Shown: positions 1-9,897, counted from the first letter of the stretch. The stretch is 64,000 nt of DNA from Chloroflexota bacterium (GCA_022825895.1 JAJDVX010000010.1:1-64000), one strand, 5' to 3'. A program made the numbers and translations. Notes: generated from the letters alone by a model not told the origin.

Positions 1-1039
<1,039 letters not shown>

Positions 1040-1514
1040 CTCTTGACCCCCAACACAGGTGCTCTCCCCTCCCCCCTTCTTCACTTGCTCCCCGTCCCCA
1101 TCCAATGTACACTATCTGAGTAAGTCTCGCACCCTGATCCTCGATCCCCAATGCCCCTCGTCCGGCTCGCCCTGCACCTCCCCCCGCTGCTGTCGCGCAT
1201 CCTGCGACTCGCCCTGCCCCATGCCCCCTTCGGCCCCTACCCCGCGTCGCTGCCTCCCCTGGACCCCGCCGGTGGACCGAACAATCACCCATCCAACCAC
1301 CCCCGCCCCGCCCTCCGTCACACCCGCGATCTCGGGTTTCCACCCCCACCACCGACACACCCGCAAACCCCGCCAAAACACACCCCGCCGCGCCTCAAGA
1401 GTTTTTTGGAAAAAACTCTTACCGCGCGCGAGGCGCCCCAATTCCACCCACCCGCCGCCGCCCATGTACGCTCTCACCCAGGTCGACCGTCACCCCCCGA
1501 AAGTCGGTCCTGAC
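1040..1514. other. Intergenic region, extremely C-rich on the plus strand
   Basis: No convincing gene. The first few tens of bases are probably the right end of the IS110 element. The rest is strikingly C-rich and G-poor on this strand: in 1261-1380 I count 63 C against 19 G by hand. The skew continues into the aminotransferase gene. An AT-rich palindrome sits at 1397-1420. No obvious -35/-10 pair could be picked for the downstream gene. A reading frame in phase with the aminotransferase is open upstream to about 1059, but its proline- and serine-rich translation looks non-coding. Confidence 0.6.
1397..1420. repeat. Perfect 11-bp AT-rich palindrome upstream of the aminotransferase gene
   Basis: AAGAGTTTTTT (1397-1407), a GG spacer, then AAAAAACTCTT (1410-1420) form a perfect inverted repeat in otherwise very GC-rich DNA, about 95-118 bases before the aminotransferase start. 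It could be an operator, a cruciform, or a terminator-like hairpin; a 2-base loop is too tight for a good RNA hairpin unless the inner A-T pairs open. The sequence does not decide between these. Confidence 0.6.
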
Positions 1515-2843
1515 ATGCCAGCCCTCGCCCTCACCGGCGGCGCCCCCGTCCGCACCCTGCCCTTCCCCGCCTGGCCCGTCTTCCCCGAGCCGGACATCGC
1601 CGCCCTCGCCGACCGCCTCCGCGCCGGCGACCGCTCCGACGACGACCCCGTCATCGAATTCGAACAGGCCTTCGCCGCCGCCCACGGCGCCCGCTACGGC
1701 ATCGGCGTCAACAGCGGCACCAGCGCCCTCGAGCTCGCCCTCCAGGCCCTCCGCCTCGACCGCGGCGCCGAGGTCATCGTCTCCCCCATCACCTTCTTCG
1801 CCAGCGTCTCCGCCATCCTCAACGCTGGCCTCGTCCCCATCTTTGCCGACACCGACCCCGACACCTACAACATCGCCCCCGCCGCCATCGAGTCAGCCAT
1901 CACCCCCCGCACCGCCGCGATCATGACCGTCCACTTCGGCGGCGTCAGCTGCGACATGCAGCCCATCCTCGGCATCGCCCAACGCCACAATCTCGCGATC
2001 GTCGAGGACGTCTCCCACGCCCACGGCGGAACCTGGAACCACCGCGGCCTCGGCTCCATCGGCGACGCCGGCTGCTTCAGCTGCGGCAGCGGCAAGAACC
2101 TCTCCGCCGGAGGCGGCGGCGTCCTCATCACCAACGATCCCGTTATTCACGAACGCGCCAGCGGCTACGGCGAACTCAACCACCCCCGCCGCCAGCGCCG
2201 CCGTGAACTCACCGGAGCCCGCGAAACCCGACCCGCCACCGACGAGTTCTTCCCCTACTCGTCCGGCAACCGCCGCCTCCACCCCATCCACGCCGTCCTC
2301 GGCCTGCCCCAACTCCAGCGCCTCGACGAGCAAACCGCCCGCCGCGACGCTAACGGCCGCTACCTCGCCGCGCTGCTCGACGACCTCGAAGGCGTCACCC
2401 CCCGCCGCCAGGACCCCTTCGCCACCCGCGCCGCCAACCACCTCTTCGTCCTCCGCTACGACGCCCACGCCTTCGGCGGCCTCTCCCGCGAACTCTTCGT
2501 CAAGGCCCTCAACGCCGAGGGCATCCCCTGCCAGACCGAATATCACCGCCCCATGCACCAAGCCGACCTGTTCACCGACCCCGACGGCGAACTCACCCGC
2601 GTTTGGCCCCGCGCCAACGGCGTCCCCGACGTCGACTACGCCGCCATGAGTTGCCCCAACGCCGAACGCGCCTGCGCCCAGGAGATGGTCACCCTCCCCA
2701 CCCGCGTAACCCTCGACACCCGCGACGGCATGGACCAGATCCTCACTGCCATCGAGAAGATCCAGACCCACCAGTCCGAACTAGCCGCCTACGTCCCTGA
2801 TACCCCTTCGGAGCAATCGCAGTGGTCGATCTCCGGCAGGTAA
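1515..2843 (+). CDS. DegT/DnrJ/EryC1/StrS-family PLP aminotransferase
   Basis: A 442-residue protein of the sugar/AHBA-type aminotransferase family (fold-type I PLP enzymes that aminate keto-sugars or related carbonyls). The family opening ALTGGAPVRT at residues 3-12 argues for the ATG at 1515 rather than the in-frame ATG at 1464. Visible hallmarks are the PLP-phosphate region NSGTSALELAL, the ring-stacking/aspartate region AIVEDVSHAHGG, and the Schiff-base lysine in SCGSGKNLSAGGGG. No sugar-nucleotide biosynthesis genes are adjacent, so the substrate is unknown. The gene is strongly C-biased at third codon positions compared with the desaturases that follow. It stands alone, about 110 bases before the next gene. 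Confidence 0.88.
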   Translation: MPALALTGGAPVRTLPFPAWPVFPEPDIAALADRLRAGDRSDDDPVIEFEQAFAAAHGARYGIGVNSGTSALELALQALRLDRGAEVIVSPITFFASVSAILNAGLVPIFADTDPDTYNIAPAAIESAITPRTAAIMTVHFGGVSCDMQPILGIAQRHNLAIVEDVSHAHGGTWNHRGLGSIGDAGCFSCGSGKNLSAGGGGVLITNDPVIHERASGYGELNHPRRQRRRELTGARETRPATDEFFPYSSGNRRLHPIHAVLGLPQLQRLDEQTARRDANGRYLAALLDDLEGVTPRRQDPFATRAANHLFVLRYDAHAFGGLSRELFVKALNAEGIPCQTEYHRPMHQADLFTDPDGELTRVWPRANGVPDVDYAAMSCPNAERACAQEMVTLPTRVTLDTRDGMDQILTAIEKIQTHQSELAAYVPDTPSEQSQWSISGR

Positions 2844-2955
2844 TGACTGCCGTGTCTTGCACGCTCATATCGACCGCCGCCGACCACAGTGCTAGCCTCG
2901 TTCGACTCCGAATGATGACGGGTTTGCAGATCCGGCAACGCGGGGAGAAACGGCC

Positions 2956-4104
2956 ATGAGCTACCGGCCGCTGGCTGACGTGCGCAAAGACCTCCGGGTC
3001 CAGTGGTACCGCTGCCCCATCGAAGGCTCGAAGCTGCGCGAGCTCTCCCGCCGCAGCGACCTCCAGGGCTGGTTCCAGGCCGGAGGCCACCTGGCGCTGT
3101 TTCTCACGACCGGCGCCATCACCTACTTCTTCTGGCTGCAGCAGATCTGGGTGGGCGTCGTCATCGGGCTCTTCTTCCACGGAACCGTGGGATCGTTCTT
3201 GCGCGGTGTGGCCAGTCACGAGCTTGTCCACGGATCCGTCTTCCGAACCAAGTTCCTGAACAAGTTCTTCCTGTACTTCTTCGGTCTCTTGGGCTGGTTC
3301 GATTCCTTTGACTACGCCAGCAGCCATACCTACCACCACCGCTACACCCTGCACCCCGAGGGCGACCGCGAGGTCCTGCTTCCCCTCAAACCCACCGTCG
3401 GCAAGACCTTTCTGCTTCAGATCTGCACCATCAACCTCTGGACGCAGAAGGGCCGTACCTTCGGCCGAGCTGGCGGCCTCTTTCCCACGATCATTGGCAC
3501 CTTCCGATCCGCCATATCGACGCCCGGCTCCCCGGACACGTCCAAGTCGGAATGGTGGAACGCCTTGAATTACGACCAGCCAGACCAATACCGCCGCTCA
3601 CTCTGGTGGTCGCGCGCCCAGTTGGCCTACCACGCAACGGTCTGGGTGGTATCGATCCTGACCGGCCAGTGGATCTGGATCTTCCTGGTGAGCGTCTTTC
3701 CGTTCATCGCCAATCTGGCTTCCTACCTGGTCAGCATGCCCCAGCACTGCGGCCTGAGGGACAACGTTGCCGACTTCCGCAAGTGCGTGCGCTCGAACAC
3801 GCTGATTCCGATCCTCGAGTTCCTCTACTGGCGTATGAACTGGCATCTCGAGCACCACATGTACGCCGGCGTCCCCTGCTACAACCTCAAGAAGCTCTAC
3901 CACGAAGTCGCCCACGACATGCCGGAACCCCGAACCCTCCGCAGCGCCTGGCGCGAAATGCTGGACGTCTGGGAACGCCAGCAAACCGACCCCGACTACC
4001 AGTACGACACCCCGCTGCCGGCCACCGCGCAGCGCATCCGCGAGGATGAGGCCGACGCGCTGGAGAGCTCCATCGGGGACCTCGCGCCGAAGGGTCTGAA
4101 ATAG
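2956..4104 (+). CDS. Membrane fatty-acid desaturase, copy 1 of a tandem pair
   Basis: A 382-residue integral membrane di-iron desaturase/hydroxylase (FA_desaturase family). The three histidine boxes are present: HELVH at 88-92, HTYHH at 124-128 and HLEHH at 297-301. Hydrophobic stretches at about 45-75 and 225-260 flank them. A GGGAGAAA ribosome-binding site precedes the ATG. The next gene encodes a protein that is nearly the same length and mostly identical, so the pair arose by tandem duplication. The position of the double bond or hydroxyl group cannot be read from sequence; a role in lipid modification is inferred from the family. Confidence 0.9.
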   Translation: MSYRPLADVRKDLRVQWYRCPIEGSKLRELSRRSDLQGWFQAGGHLALFLTTGAITYFFWLQQIWVGVVIGLFFHGTVGSFLRGVASHELVHGSVFRTKFLNKFFLYFFGLLGWFDSFDYASSHTYHHRYTLHPEGDREVLLPLKPTVGKTFLLQICTINLWTQKGRTFGRAGGLFPTIIGTFRSAISTPGSPDTSKSEWWNALNYDQPDQYRRSLWWSRAQLAYHATVWVVSILTGQWIWIFLVSVFPFIANLASYLVSMPQHCGLRDNVADFRKCVRSNTLIPILEFLYWRMNWHLEHHMYAGVPCYNLKKLYHEVAHDMPEPRTLRSAWREMLDVWERQQTDPDYQYDTPLPATAQRIREDEADALESSIGDLAPKGLK

Positions 4105-4156
4105 CCGTGCAGAACACGACGAATCTGCTGATAAGAGGGCCCTGGGAGGAGAAACC

Positions 4157-5302
4157 ATGAGCTACCGGCCGCTGGCTGAAGTACGCAAAGACTTCCGCGT
4201 CGAGTGGTATCGCTGCCCAATCGACGGCGCCAGGCTGCGCGAGCTTTCCCGGCGCAGCGACCTTCAAGGTTGGTACCAGGCCGGCGGCCACCTGGCGCTC
4301 TTCCTCTTGACCGGCGCACTTACCTACTTCTTCTGGTTGCAGCAGATCTGGGTTGGCGTTGTCTTCGGGCTATTCCTCCACGGCACCGTTGGGACCTTCT
4401 TCCGCGGCATCGCCGCGCATGAACTGGCCCACGGCTCCGTCTTCCGGACCAAGATCCTCAACAAGATCTTCCTCTACCTGTTCAGCCTGCTCAGCTGGTG
4501 GGATGTATTTGACTACGCCAGCAGCCACACCTACCACCACCGCTACACCCTGCATCCCGAGGGTGATCGCGAAGTCTTGCTTCCGATCCAGCCGAGGACC
4601 GGCAGAACATTTCTGCTCCAGATGTTCACCATGAACATCTGGACGCAGAAAGGACGCACGTTTGGACGCGGCGGCCTGATCCCGCTGATTTTGAACACGA
4701 TTCGGACGGCCATGGGAAGTTCAGGTTCGTCCAGCAGGGGCGGTTCGGAGTGGGTGAACTCGCTGCACGAGGATCAGCCCGATCAGCATCGGCGGGCGAT
4801 CTGGTTCGCTCGGGCACAGCTGGCGTTTCACGCAGCGGTGGTCATCGTCTCAATCGTGACGGGCCAGTGGATCTGGATCTTTCTGCTTACACTCTTCGCG
4901 TTCACCGCCGGCTGGGCCGTGTACATGGTGGGATTGCCCCAACACTGCGGCCTGAGAGACAACGTGCCCGACTTCCGTAAGTGCGTGCGTTCGAACACGC
5001 TGATTCCGATCCTCGAGTTCCTCTACTGGCGCATGAACTGGCACCTGGAACACCACATGTACGCCGGCGTCCCCTGCTACAACCTCAAGAAGCTCCACCA
5101 CGAAGTCGCCCACGACATGCCGGTGCCTCGCACCCTGCGCAGCGCCTGGCGCGAGATGCTCGACACCTGGGAGCGCCAGCAGACCGACCCCGACTACCAG
5201 TACGACACCCCACTCCCCGCCACCGCCGGACGCGTCCAACTCAAAGACTTCGATGATCTGGAGAGTTCAATCGGAGATCTGGCGCCAAAGGGCCTGAAAT
5301 AG
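4157..5302 (+). CDS. Membrane fatty-acid desaturase, copy 2 of a tandem pair
   Basis: 381 residues, colinear with the preceding desaturase along its whole length and sharing all three histidine boxes (HELAH, HTYHH, HLEHH). The N-terminus MSYRPLA and the C-terminus LESSIGDLAPKGLK are common to both copies. Divergence is concentrated in the segment after the second box (about residues 145-265). A GGAGGAGAAA ribosome-binding site lies just before the ATG. The gap to copy 1 is 52 bases and the SRPBCC gene follows after 4 bases, so the three are probably one transcript. The diverged middle could mean a different substrate. Confidence 0.9.
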   Translation: MSYRPLAEVRKDFRVEWYRCPIDGARLRELSRRSDLQGWYQAGGHLALFLLTGALTYFFWLQQIWVGVVFGLFLHGTVGTFFRGIAAHELAHGSVFRTKILNKIFLYLFSLLSWWDVFDYASSHTYHHRYTLHPEGDREVLLPIQPRTGRTFLLQMFTMNIWTQKGRTFGRGGLIPLILNTIRTAMGSSGSSSRGGSEWVNSLHEDQPDQHRRAIWFARAQLAFHAAVVIVSIVTGQWIWIFLLTLFAFTAGWAVYMVGLPQHCGLRDNVPDFRKCVRSNTLIPILEFLYWRMNWHLEHHMYAGVPCYNLKKLHHEVAHDMPVPRTLRSAWREMLDTWERQQTDPDYQYDTPLPATAGRVQLKDFDDLESSIGDLAPKGLK

Positions 5303-5306
5303 CGTC

Positions 5307-5747
5307 TTGCCAGTCCGAGTCGACTCCTCGGGCCGCCGCTTCGTTCGAGTTGAAGTTCAGGTTCCGGGCCCGACTGACCGGGCCTGGAGCGCCATTGCAA
5401 CTGCCGAGGGCATCTCGACCTGGTTGGCACCGACCAGCTTCGAGTTCGGACCCGATCAAACGCCTCGCCGCATAACCTTCAACTTCGGACCCGGCAGCAC
5501 CGACGCGGTCACCGTCACCGCCTGGAACCCGCCGCACGGATTCTCCGTCGAAAGTTCAGACTTCATACCGGCCGGTCCACCGGTAACCACGCAATGGAAC
5601 ATCCGCAGAGCCAGCGGCCAAACCTGCCTAGTCCAGGTCGAGCACCGGCTCGTAGCAGACTCCAAAGCCTGGGACGCCGACCTGGAATCCGCCGAATCCG
5701 GCTGGCCGGAGTTCTTCGAAAACCTCAAGTCCCACCTCAACTCATGA
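5307..5747 (+). CDS. SRPBCC (AHSA1/START-like) domain protein
   Basis: A 146-residue single-domain protein with the pattern of the activator-of-Hsp90/polyketide-cyclase-like SRPBCC fold: a V-x-V-P-G-x-x-x-x-A-W start, a T-A-E-G-I-S-T-W-L segment, and a C-terminal helix GWPEFFENLKSHL. The fold makes a hydrophobic ligand cavity. The only start close to the upstream stop is TTG at 5307, 4 bases after the desaturase, which implies coupling. A lipid- or fatty-acid-handling role beside two desaturases is plausible but inferred. Confidence 0.75.
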   Translation: MPVRVDSSGRRFVRVEVQVPGPTDRAWSAIATAEGISTWLAPTSFEFGPDQTPRRITFNFGPGSTDAVTVTAWNPPHGFSVESSDFIPAGPPVTTQWNIRRASGQTCLVQVEHRLVADSKAWDADLESAESGWPEFFENLKSHLNS

Positions 5748-5798
5748 ACAGCACTTGAGGAATCTGCGACTCGAGCGGACCAAATCAACGCGCGAGCG

Positions 5799-6548
5799 CT
5801 ACTCCTCGTCCACGCCCGTGTCGATCTTCCCGAGAAACACCTGCGTCAGGATGTCGGTTTCCTGGATCGACTCCGGGGTCCCGTCGTGTACCAGGCGCCC
5901 CATGTCCAGCACATAGGCGCGGTCCACGATGTCCAGCACACCCTTGATGTTGTGCTCCACGACCATGATCGTGGTGTTCAGCTTCTCGCTGATCTCCGCC
6001 ACCTTCTGAAACACTTCCTTCACCACAATCGGCGCCAGCCCCAGCGTCGGCTCGTCCAGCAGCAGCACCTCCGGGCCGGCCATGAGGCCGCGTCCCAGCG
6101 CAAGCATCTGCTGCTGCCCGCCCGACATCTGGCTGGCTAAGTCTCGACGCTTTTCGTGCAAGATCGGGAAGAGTTCCAGCACTGTGTCCAGCCGGCGCTG
6201 CTTTTCCGCCGCGTCGTTCAGGTACAGGCAGCCCATCTCCAGGTTTTCTTCAATCGTCAAGTGGGTGAACACACGCCGGCCTTGCGGCACAAACGCAATG
6301 CCCTCTCGCACGATCTCATGCGTCGGCGCCGTGAGCCGGTTCTGGCGCCAGTTGACGTGACCTTCCACGACCGGCGCAAGTCCCATCACAGCCTTGAGCA
6401 CCGTGGACTTGCCGGCGCCGTTTGGACCCATCACGGCTACGATCTCACCCTCCCCGACGCCGAGCGAGACTTCGCTAAGAGCGCGCACCTGGCCGTAGCA
6501 GACTGAGATTTCGACCAACTCGAGGAGCATCGTTCCGTTCGGATCCAT
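5799..6548 (-). CDS. livF: Branched-chain amino-acid ABC transporter, ATP-binding protein LivF
   Basis: A 249-residue ABC ATPase, the last gene of the liv operon. It has Walker A GPNGAGKST, the signature MSGGQQQM, Walker B VLLLDEPTLGLAP and the H-loop VVEHN; the short LivF-type length and FLGK near the end distinguish it from LivG. The ATG at 6548 begins one base after the livG stop, although an internal ATG six codons on is also possible. LivF and LivG form the cytoplasmic ATPase pair that drives uptake through LivH/LivM. Confidence 0.93.
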   Translation of the reverse strand: MDPNGTMLLELVEISVCYGQVRALSEVSLGVGEGEIVAVMGPNGAGKSTVLKAVMGLAPVVEGHVNWRQNRLTAPTHEIVREGIAFVPQGRRVFTHLTIEENLEMGCLYLNDAAEKQRRLDTVLELFPILHEKRRDLASQMSGGQQQMLALGRGLMAGPEVLLLDEPTLGLAPIVVKEVFQKVAEISEKLNTTIMVVEHNIKGVLDIVDRAYVLDMGRLVHDGTPESIQETDILTQVFLGKIDTGVDEE

Positions 6549-6549
6549 G

Positions 6550-7305
6550 CTAGTTGCCAAGGTAGGCATCGATGACCGTTGACCTGCCGAGCACTTCCTC
6601 GACCTCGCCTGCCGCGAGCAGGGCGCCGCTGTCAAGGACAAAGAGGTGGTCGGACAACTCGCGAACGATGTCCATGTTGTGAGATACAAAGACAATGCTT
6701 CGCTCTTGCTCTCGCATTTCCTTCAGGATTGACTTGACCTGCTCCAACATCCGGGGAAACAGCCCGGCAAACGGCTCGTCGAACAGGTATATCTGAACGT
6801 CCATCGCCATGGCGCGACCGATTTCCAGCAGCTTTCGCTGGCCGTAGGACAGGTCTTGGGCCATGGCGTCACGCTTCTCCCACATGCCCACGCTCTTCAG
6901 GATCCTCTCCGCCTCAACCTTGTGGTCTGGTTTCGTGCGTTCCAAAAGCGCAGGAAACACGCGGCGTTCCGTCAAGACCACCATGATGTTGTCCCAGACG
7001 CTGATCTGGTCGAAGAGCCGAACTTCCTGGAAGGTTCGTGTGATGCCGTGGTCCGGCGAGTCATGCGCCTTCACCACCCGGAGGCCGACGTTGTCGACAA
7101 CCACGATTCCGCCGTCCAGCGGCAGCAAGCCGCTCAGGAGATTGATCAGGGTCGACTTGCCGGATCCGTTTGGCCCGACGATGCAGGTGATCCACTCCCG
7201 CAGGATGGAGATCGACAGCTGGTCAATGGCTTTAACGGCCCCGAAACTCTTTGAGACGTCGCGCGTCTCCAGCACGTAGACGCGGGGATCGACTTCGGTG
7301 CTCAA
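6550..7305 (-). CDS. livG: Branched-chain amino-acid ABC transporter, ATP-binding protein LivG
   Basis: A 251-residue ABC ATPase with Walker A GPNGSGKST, Q-loop ITRTFQEVRLF (typical of LivG), signature LSYGQRK, Walker B YLFDEPFAGLFP and H-loop FVSHNMD. The frame is open far upstream, but that part overlaps livM in another frame. The likely start is TTG at 7305, which overlaps the livM stop as TTGA. It pairs with LivF. Confidence 0.92.
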   Translation of the reverse strand: MSTEVDPRVYVLETRDVSKSFGAVKAIDQLSISILREWITCIVGPNGSGKSTLINLLSGLLPLDGGIVVVDNVGLRVVKAHDSPDHGITRTFQEVRLFDQISVWDNIMVVLTERRVFPALLERTKPDHKVEAERILKSVGMWEKRDAMAQDLSYGQRKLLEIGRAMAMDVQIYLFDEPFAGLFPRMLEQVKSILKEMREQERSIVFVSHNMDIVRELSDHLFVLDSGALLAAGEVEEVLGRSTVIDAYLGN

Positions 7306-8357
7306 AGCTTGAACCTCCCGACCAGGCCCTGGGGCCTGAACAGCATCAGGAGGACCAGGAGGATTCCCAGAATCACCTGTCGAATCTGGCCGATGAATTC
7401 GGATGGTAGGAACGGGACGAAGCGCATGCCCTCTTCCAACATCACGAAAGCCAGGGCCCCTAGAAGCGATCCCCAGATGCTGGCCAACCCTCCCAGGATC
7501 ACGATGGAAACCAGGAGGACCGACTCCAGCAGAACGAAGGAATTTGGATCGATGAACGTGCTCCAGCTCGCAAGCAGCGCGCCGGCCAGTCCGGCCATCA
7601 TGGCCGAGATGACCCAGATGGCGAGCTTGTAATGAGTCGTGCGGTAGCCGAAGACTTCGATTGCCTCTTCGTCCTCGCGGATGGCTGTCAGAACCCGTCC
7701 GAACGAAGACGTAACGATGAGCCATGAGATCAACACAGCCAGCCCGAGGAATACAAGCAGCAGCGCCAGAAACTCCAATTCGCCGTCAAAGACCAGTGGT
7801 CCGATGGCTGGCCGTGCGACTTGGTGGATTCCAAATGCGCCCCTAGTCAGGCTTCGCCAACTCAAGAACGTGGTAAATGCGATGACCGCGAATCCGAACG
7901 AGACCAGCACGTAAATGTCGTCACGGAAGCGGTTGAAGGCGATGCCCACCACGAGGGCCACGAGGCCGGCGAGCACCACACTGATCGGCAGCGCGGCGAA
8001 GAATGGCCAACCGAAGGTCGGAATAGCCTCCGTGCGCAACTGCTCGTAGGAGGCACTTGAGGTGAGCACCGCCATCGCATATGCGCCGATGCCGAAGAAG
8101 CCGATGTGGCCAACCGACAGCAAGCCGGTGTAGCCGACGACCAGGTTCAGGCTCACGGCCAGGACTGCCCAAATAGCGAAGACACTGCCAACCGTGACCG
8201 CAAAGCCGCCGCCTCGCCACAGCATGAACACAAGCGCCCAGCCGAGAACGATCAGGTTGGCCCACAGCTCGACGCTGCCCTTCGAGCGTCGCCACCAAGA
8301 TCTTGGGTCGCGCGCGACCTCCTGAAGGCCTCGAATCGGTGCGGAGGCGATGCTCAC
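7302..8357 (-). CDS. livM: Branched-chain amino-acid ABC transporter, permease LivM
   Basis: A 351-residue polytopic permease. The LivM hallmark AVSLNLVVGYTGLLSVGHIGFFGIGAYAMAVL lies near residues 67-98, and the EAA-like loop TAIREDEEAIEVFGYRTTHYKL near residue 235. The C-terminus LMLFRPQGLVGRFKL is typical. Its start is 4 bases after the livH stop. With LivH it forms the membrane channel. Confidence 0.93.
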   Translation of the reverse strand: MSIASAPIRGLQEVARDPRSWWRRSKGSVELWANLIVLGWALVFMLWRGGGFAVTVGSVFAIWAVLAVSLNLVVGYTGLLSVGHIGFFGIGAYAMAVLTSSASYEQLRTEAIPTFGWPFFAALPISVVLAGLVALVVGIAFNRFRDDIYVLVSFGFAVIAFTTFLSWRSLTRGAFGIHQVARPAIGPLVFDGELEFLALLLVFLGLAVLISWLIVTSSFGRVLTAIREDEEAIEVFGYRTTHYKLAIWVISAMMAGLAGALLASWSTFIDPNSFVLLESVLLVSIVILGGLASIWGSLLGALAFVMLEEGMRFVPFLPSEFIGQIRQVILGILLVLLMLFRPQGLVGRFKL

Positions 8358-8361
8358 GTGT

Positions 8362-9747
8362 CTATTTCCTCGGTATCAGGCCCTGCGGCCAGAACGACAG
8401 GAAAACGATCAGCACGATAAACGAGATCACGTCCCGCCATTCGCCGGCCAGGTCCCAGATTCCGAACTGCTCCAGCATGCCCAGCGCGAAGCCTCCGACG
8501 ATGGCGCCGTACAGACTCCCGATGCCGCCGACGACGGAAGCAATCCAGCCCTTCAATAGCAGCAGCAGCCCCATTCGTGGCTGAATCGCCGTGTCGTGAC
8601 CGCTCACGAGCCCCGCCAGAGCCGCGTAGACCGCACCGATAAAGAACACGATGGCAATGACGACGGTGGTGTTTATGCCGACGACCTTCGCCACCTCTTC
8701 GTCGTCGCCAATCGCCCGTACCGCCTTGCCAAAGGCAGTCTTCTTGACCATGAAAAGGAGAACGCCAAAGCCGGCCAGGGCCAGACCGATCGCAAAGACG
8801 TTGAATCCCTTGATGTTCGCCCCGCCGATGGTCCACGGCTCGCTGCCGAAGGTGTCCGGTAGCGGTCTGGGGGCGCTCCGAAACACGATGGTGATGAACG
8901 CCGTGATCGCCAGCAGGATTCCCAGTGACGCCACCAGCATGATCATCGGTGAGTTGGCCCGTTCTCGCATGGTCACGTAAAGACCGCGATACAGCGCCAG
9001 GCTCACGGTCCCCGACAACAGGCAGGCGACGCCCCAGCTCAGGTACAGGCCCAGTTCCGGCGTGACAGCGACGAGAAAGCCTACGATTGCGCCCACAACG
9101 ACGGCTATCGCGGCCATCGCAATCAACGGCACGGGGCCGGTTCCTGACGAAACGCGCCGGTAGCTGCGTCGAAGGCCCCAGTAGACAACTCCCGCAATCA
9201 GGACGGCGACCAGCGGACTCAGGAGCGCGTGAAGGTTTTCCGGGTTGGCCATAACCAGTCCCGTATAGACGCCCACTCCCGCTGCCAGTAGGCCGCCCAC
9301 AACCAGCAGCGCCGTCGGATTCGTGCGTGTATGCAGGCGGCGATAGAGCAGGACGTGCAGCGCCCAGGCGGCGACGCCCGCCGTGACGACCGCGAACAAC
9401 ACGTTGACCGGACCACTGTTGACCGCGTACTGGCCGCCCAAAACATCGTGCGATCGCAGGTAGAAAACGCCGTATGCGCCGATGGCCGCGGCTGCGCCGT
9501 AGTAGAGGTCAAAGAACCAGACCGTGCTGTAGACAAGGGTAAAGCCCATGGCCAGCAGCGCGTACACCGCACCAACCGCCAGCCCGTTGAATGCGAACTG
9601 CAGGGCCTGGTCAGGCGACTGGACGATCTTCCAGCCGATGTACACCGCGACGGCCACGGCGAGGGCTGTGGCCAGGAGCCGGCTCTGGTGCTCGCGAAGG
9701 CGCAGCAGACTGGCAAGCGAGAAGTCGCTAAGTTTGGCGAGACTCAC
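8362..9747 (-). CDS. livH: Branched-chain amino-acid ABC transporter, permease LivH, enlarged
   Basis: A 461-residue LivH-type permease. The first family block is at 52-95 (FNGLAVGAVYALLAMGFTLVYS), the EAA loop AVRAIGDDEEVAKVVGIN lies near 335-352, and the C-terminus is WPQGLIPRK. Typical LivH proteins are about 290-310 residues; this one has roughly 150 extra residues between the first and second family blocks. The insert contains a stretch (129-160, with YRRLHTRTNPTALLVVGG) resembling the native segment at 249-282 (YRGLYVTMRERANSPMIMLVASLG), which suggests an internal duplication with additional membrane helices. Confidence 0.88.
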   Translation of the reverse strand: MSLAKLSDFSLASLLRLREHQSRLLATALAVAVAVYIGWKIVQSPDQALQFAFNGLAVGAVYALLAMGFTLVYSTVWFFDLYYGAAAAIGAYGVFYLRSHDVLGGQYAVNSGPVNVLFAVVTAGVAAWALHVLLYRRLHTRTNPTALLVVGGLLAAGVGVYTGLVMANPENLHALLSPLVAVLIAGVVYWGLRRSYRRVSSGTGPVPLIAMAAIAVVVGAIVGFLVAVTPELGLYLSWGVACLLSGTVSLALYRGLYVTMRERANSPMIMLVASLGILLAITAFITIVFRSAPRPLPDTFGSEPWTIGGANIKGFNVFAIGLALAGFGVLLFMVKKTAFGKAVRAIGDDEEVAKVVGINTTVVIAIVFFIGAVYAALAGLVSGHDTAIQPRMGLLLLLKGWIASVVGGIGSLYGAIVGGFALGMLEQFGIWDLAGEWRDVISFIVLIVFLSFWPQGLIPRK

Positions 9748-9837
9748 GGCGGGCTAGTGCGGGTGCAGAAGCTCGCCCGCCTTGCCAGCGGGCAGAGCCG
9801 ACGTCCCGGCGGGGATGCAACTGAACGGCACGCAACG

Positions 9838-9872
9838 GTGGGGTTGGCCCATGTCCTGCGGACCAACCCCAC
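9838..9872 (-). terminator. Hairpin between livJ and livH
   Basis: GTGGGGTTGG (9838-9847) and CCAACCCCAC (9863-9872) form a perfect 10-bp stem with a 15-base loop. It lies about 26 bases after the livJ stop and 90 bases before livH. There is no T tract, so it is more likely an mRNA-stabilising or attenuating hairpin that keeps binding-protein levels above permease levels than a full terminator. Confidence 0.5.
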
Positions 9873-9897
9873 GGCTGAAACGCTCACCAGATCAGAT

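Noticed and set aside
1893..2771. A 292-codon minus-strand frame opposite the aminotransferase
   Set aside because: Translation is G/V/A/E-rich without domains; the plus-strand frame has the PLP lysine and family motifs.
6549..6695. N-terminal extension of livF to 6695
   Set aside because: It overlaps livG in another frame and has no ABC-protein similarity; the ATG at 6548 follows the livG stop by one base.
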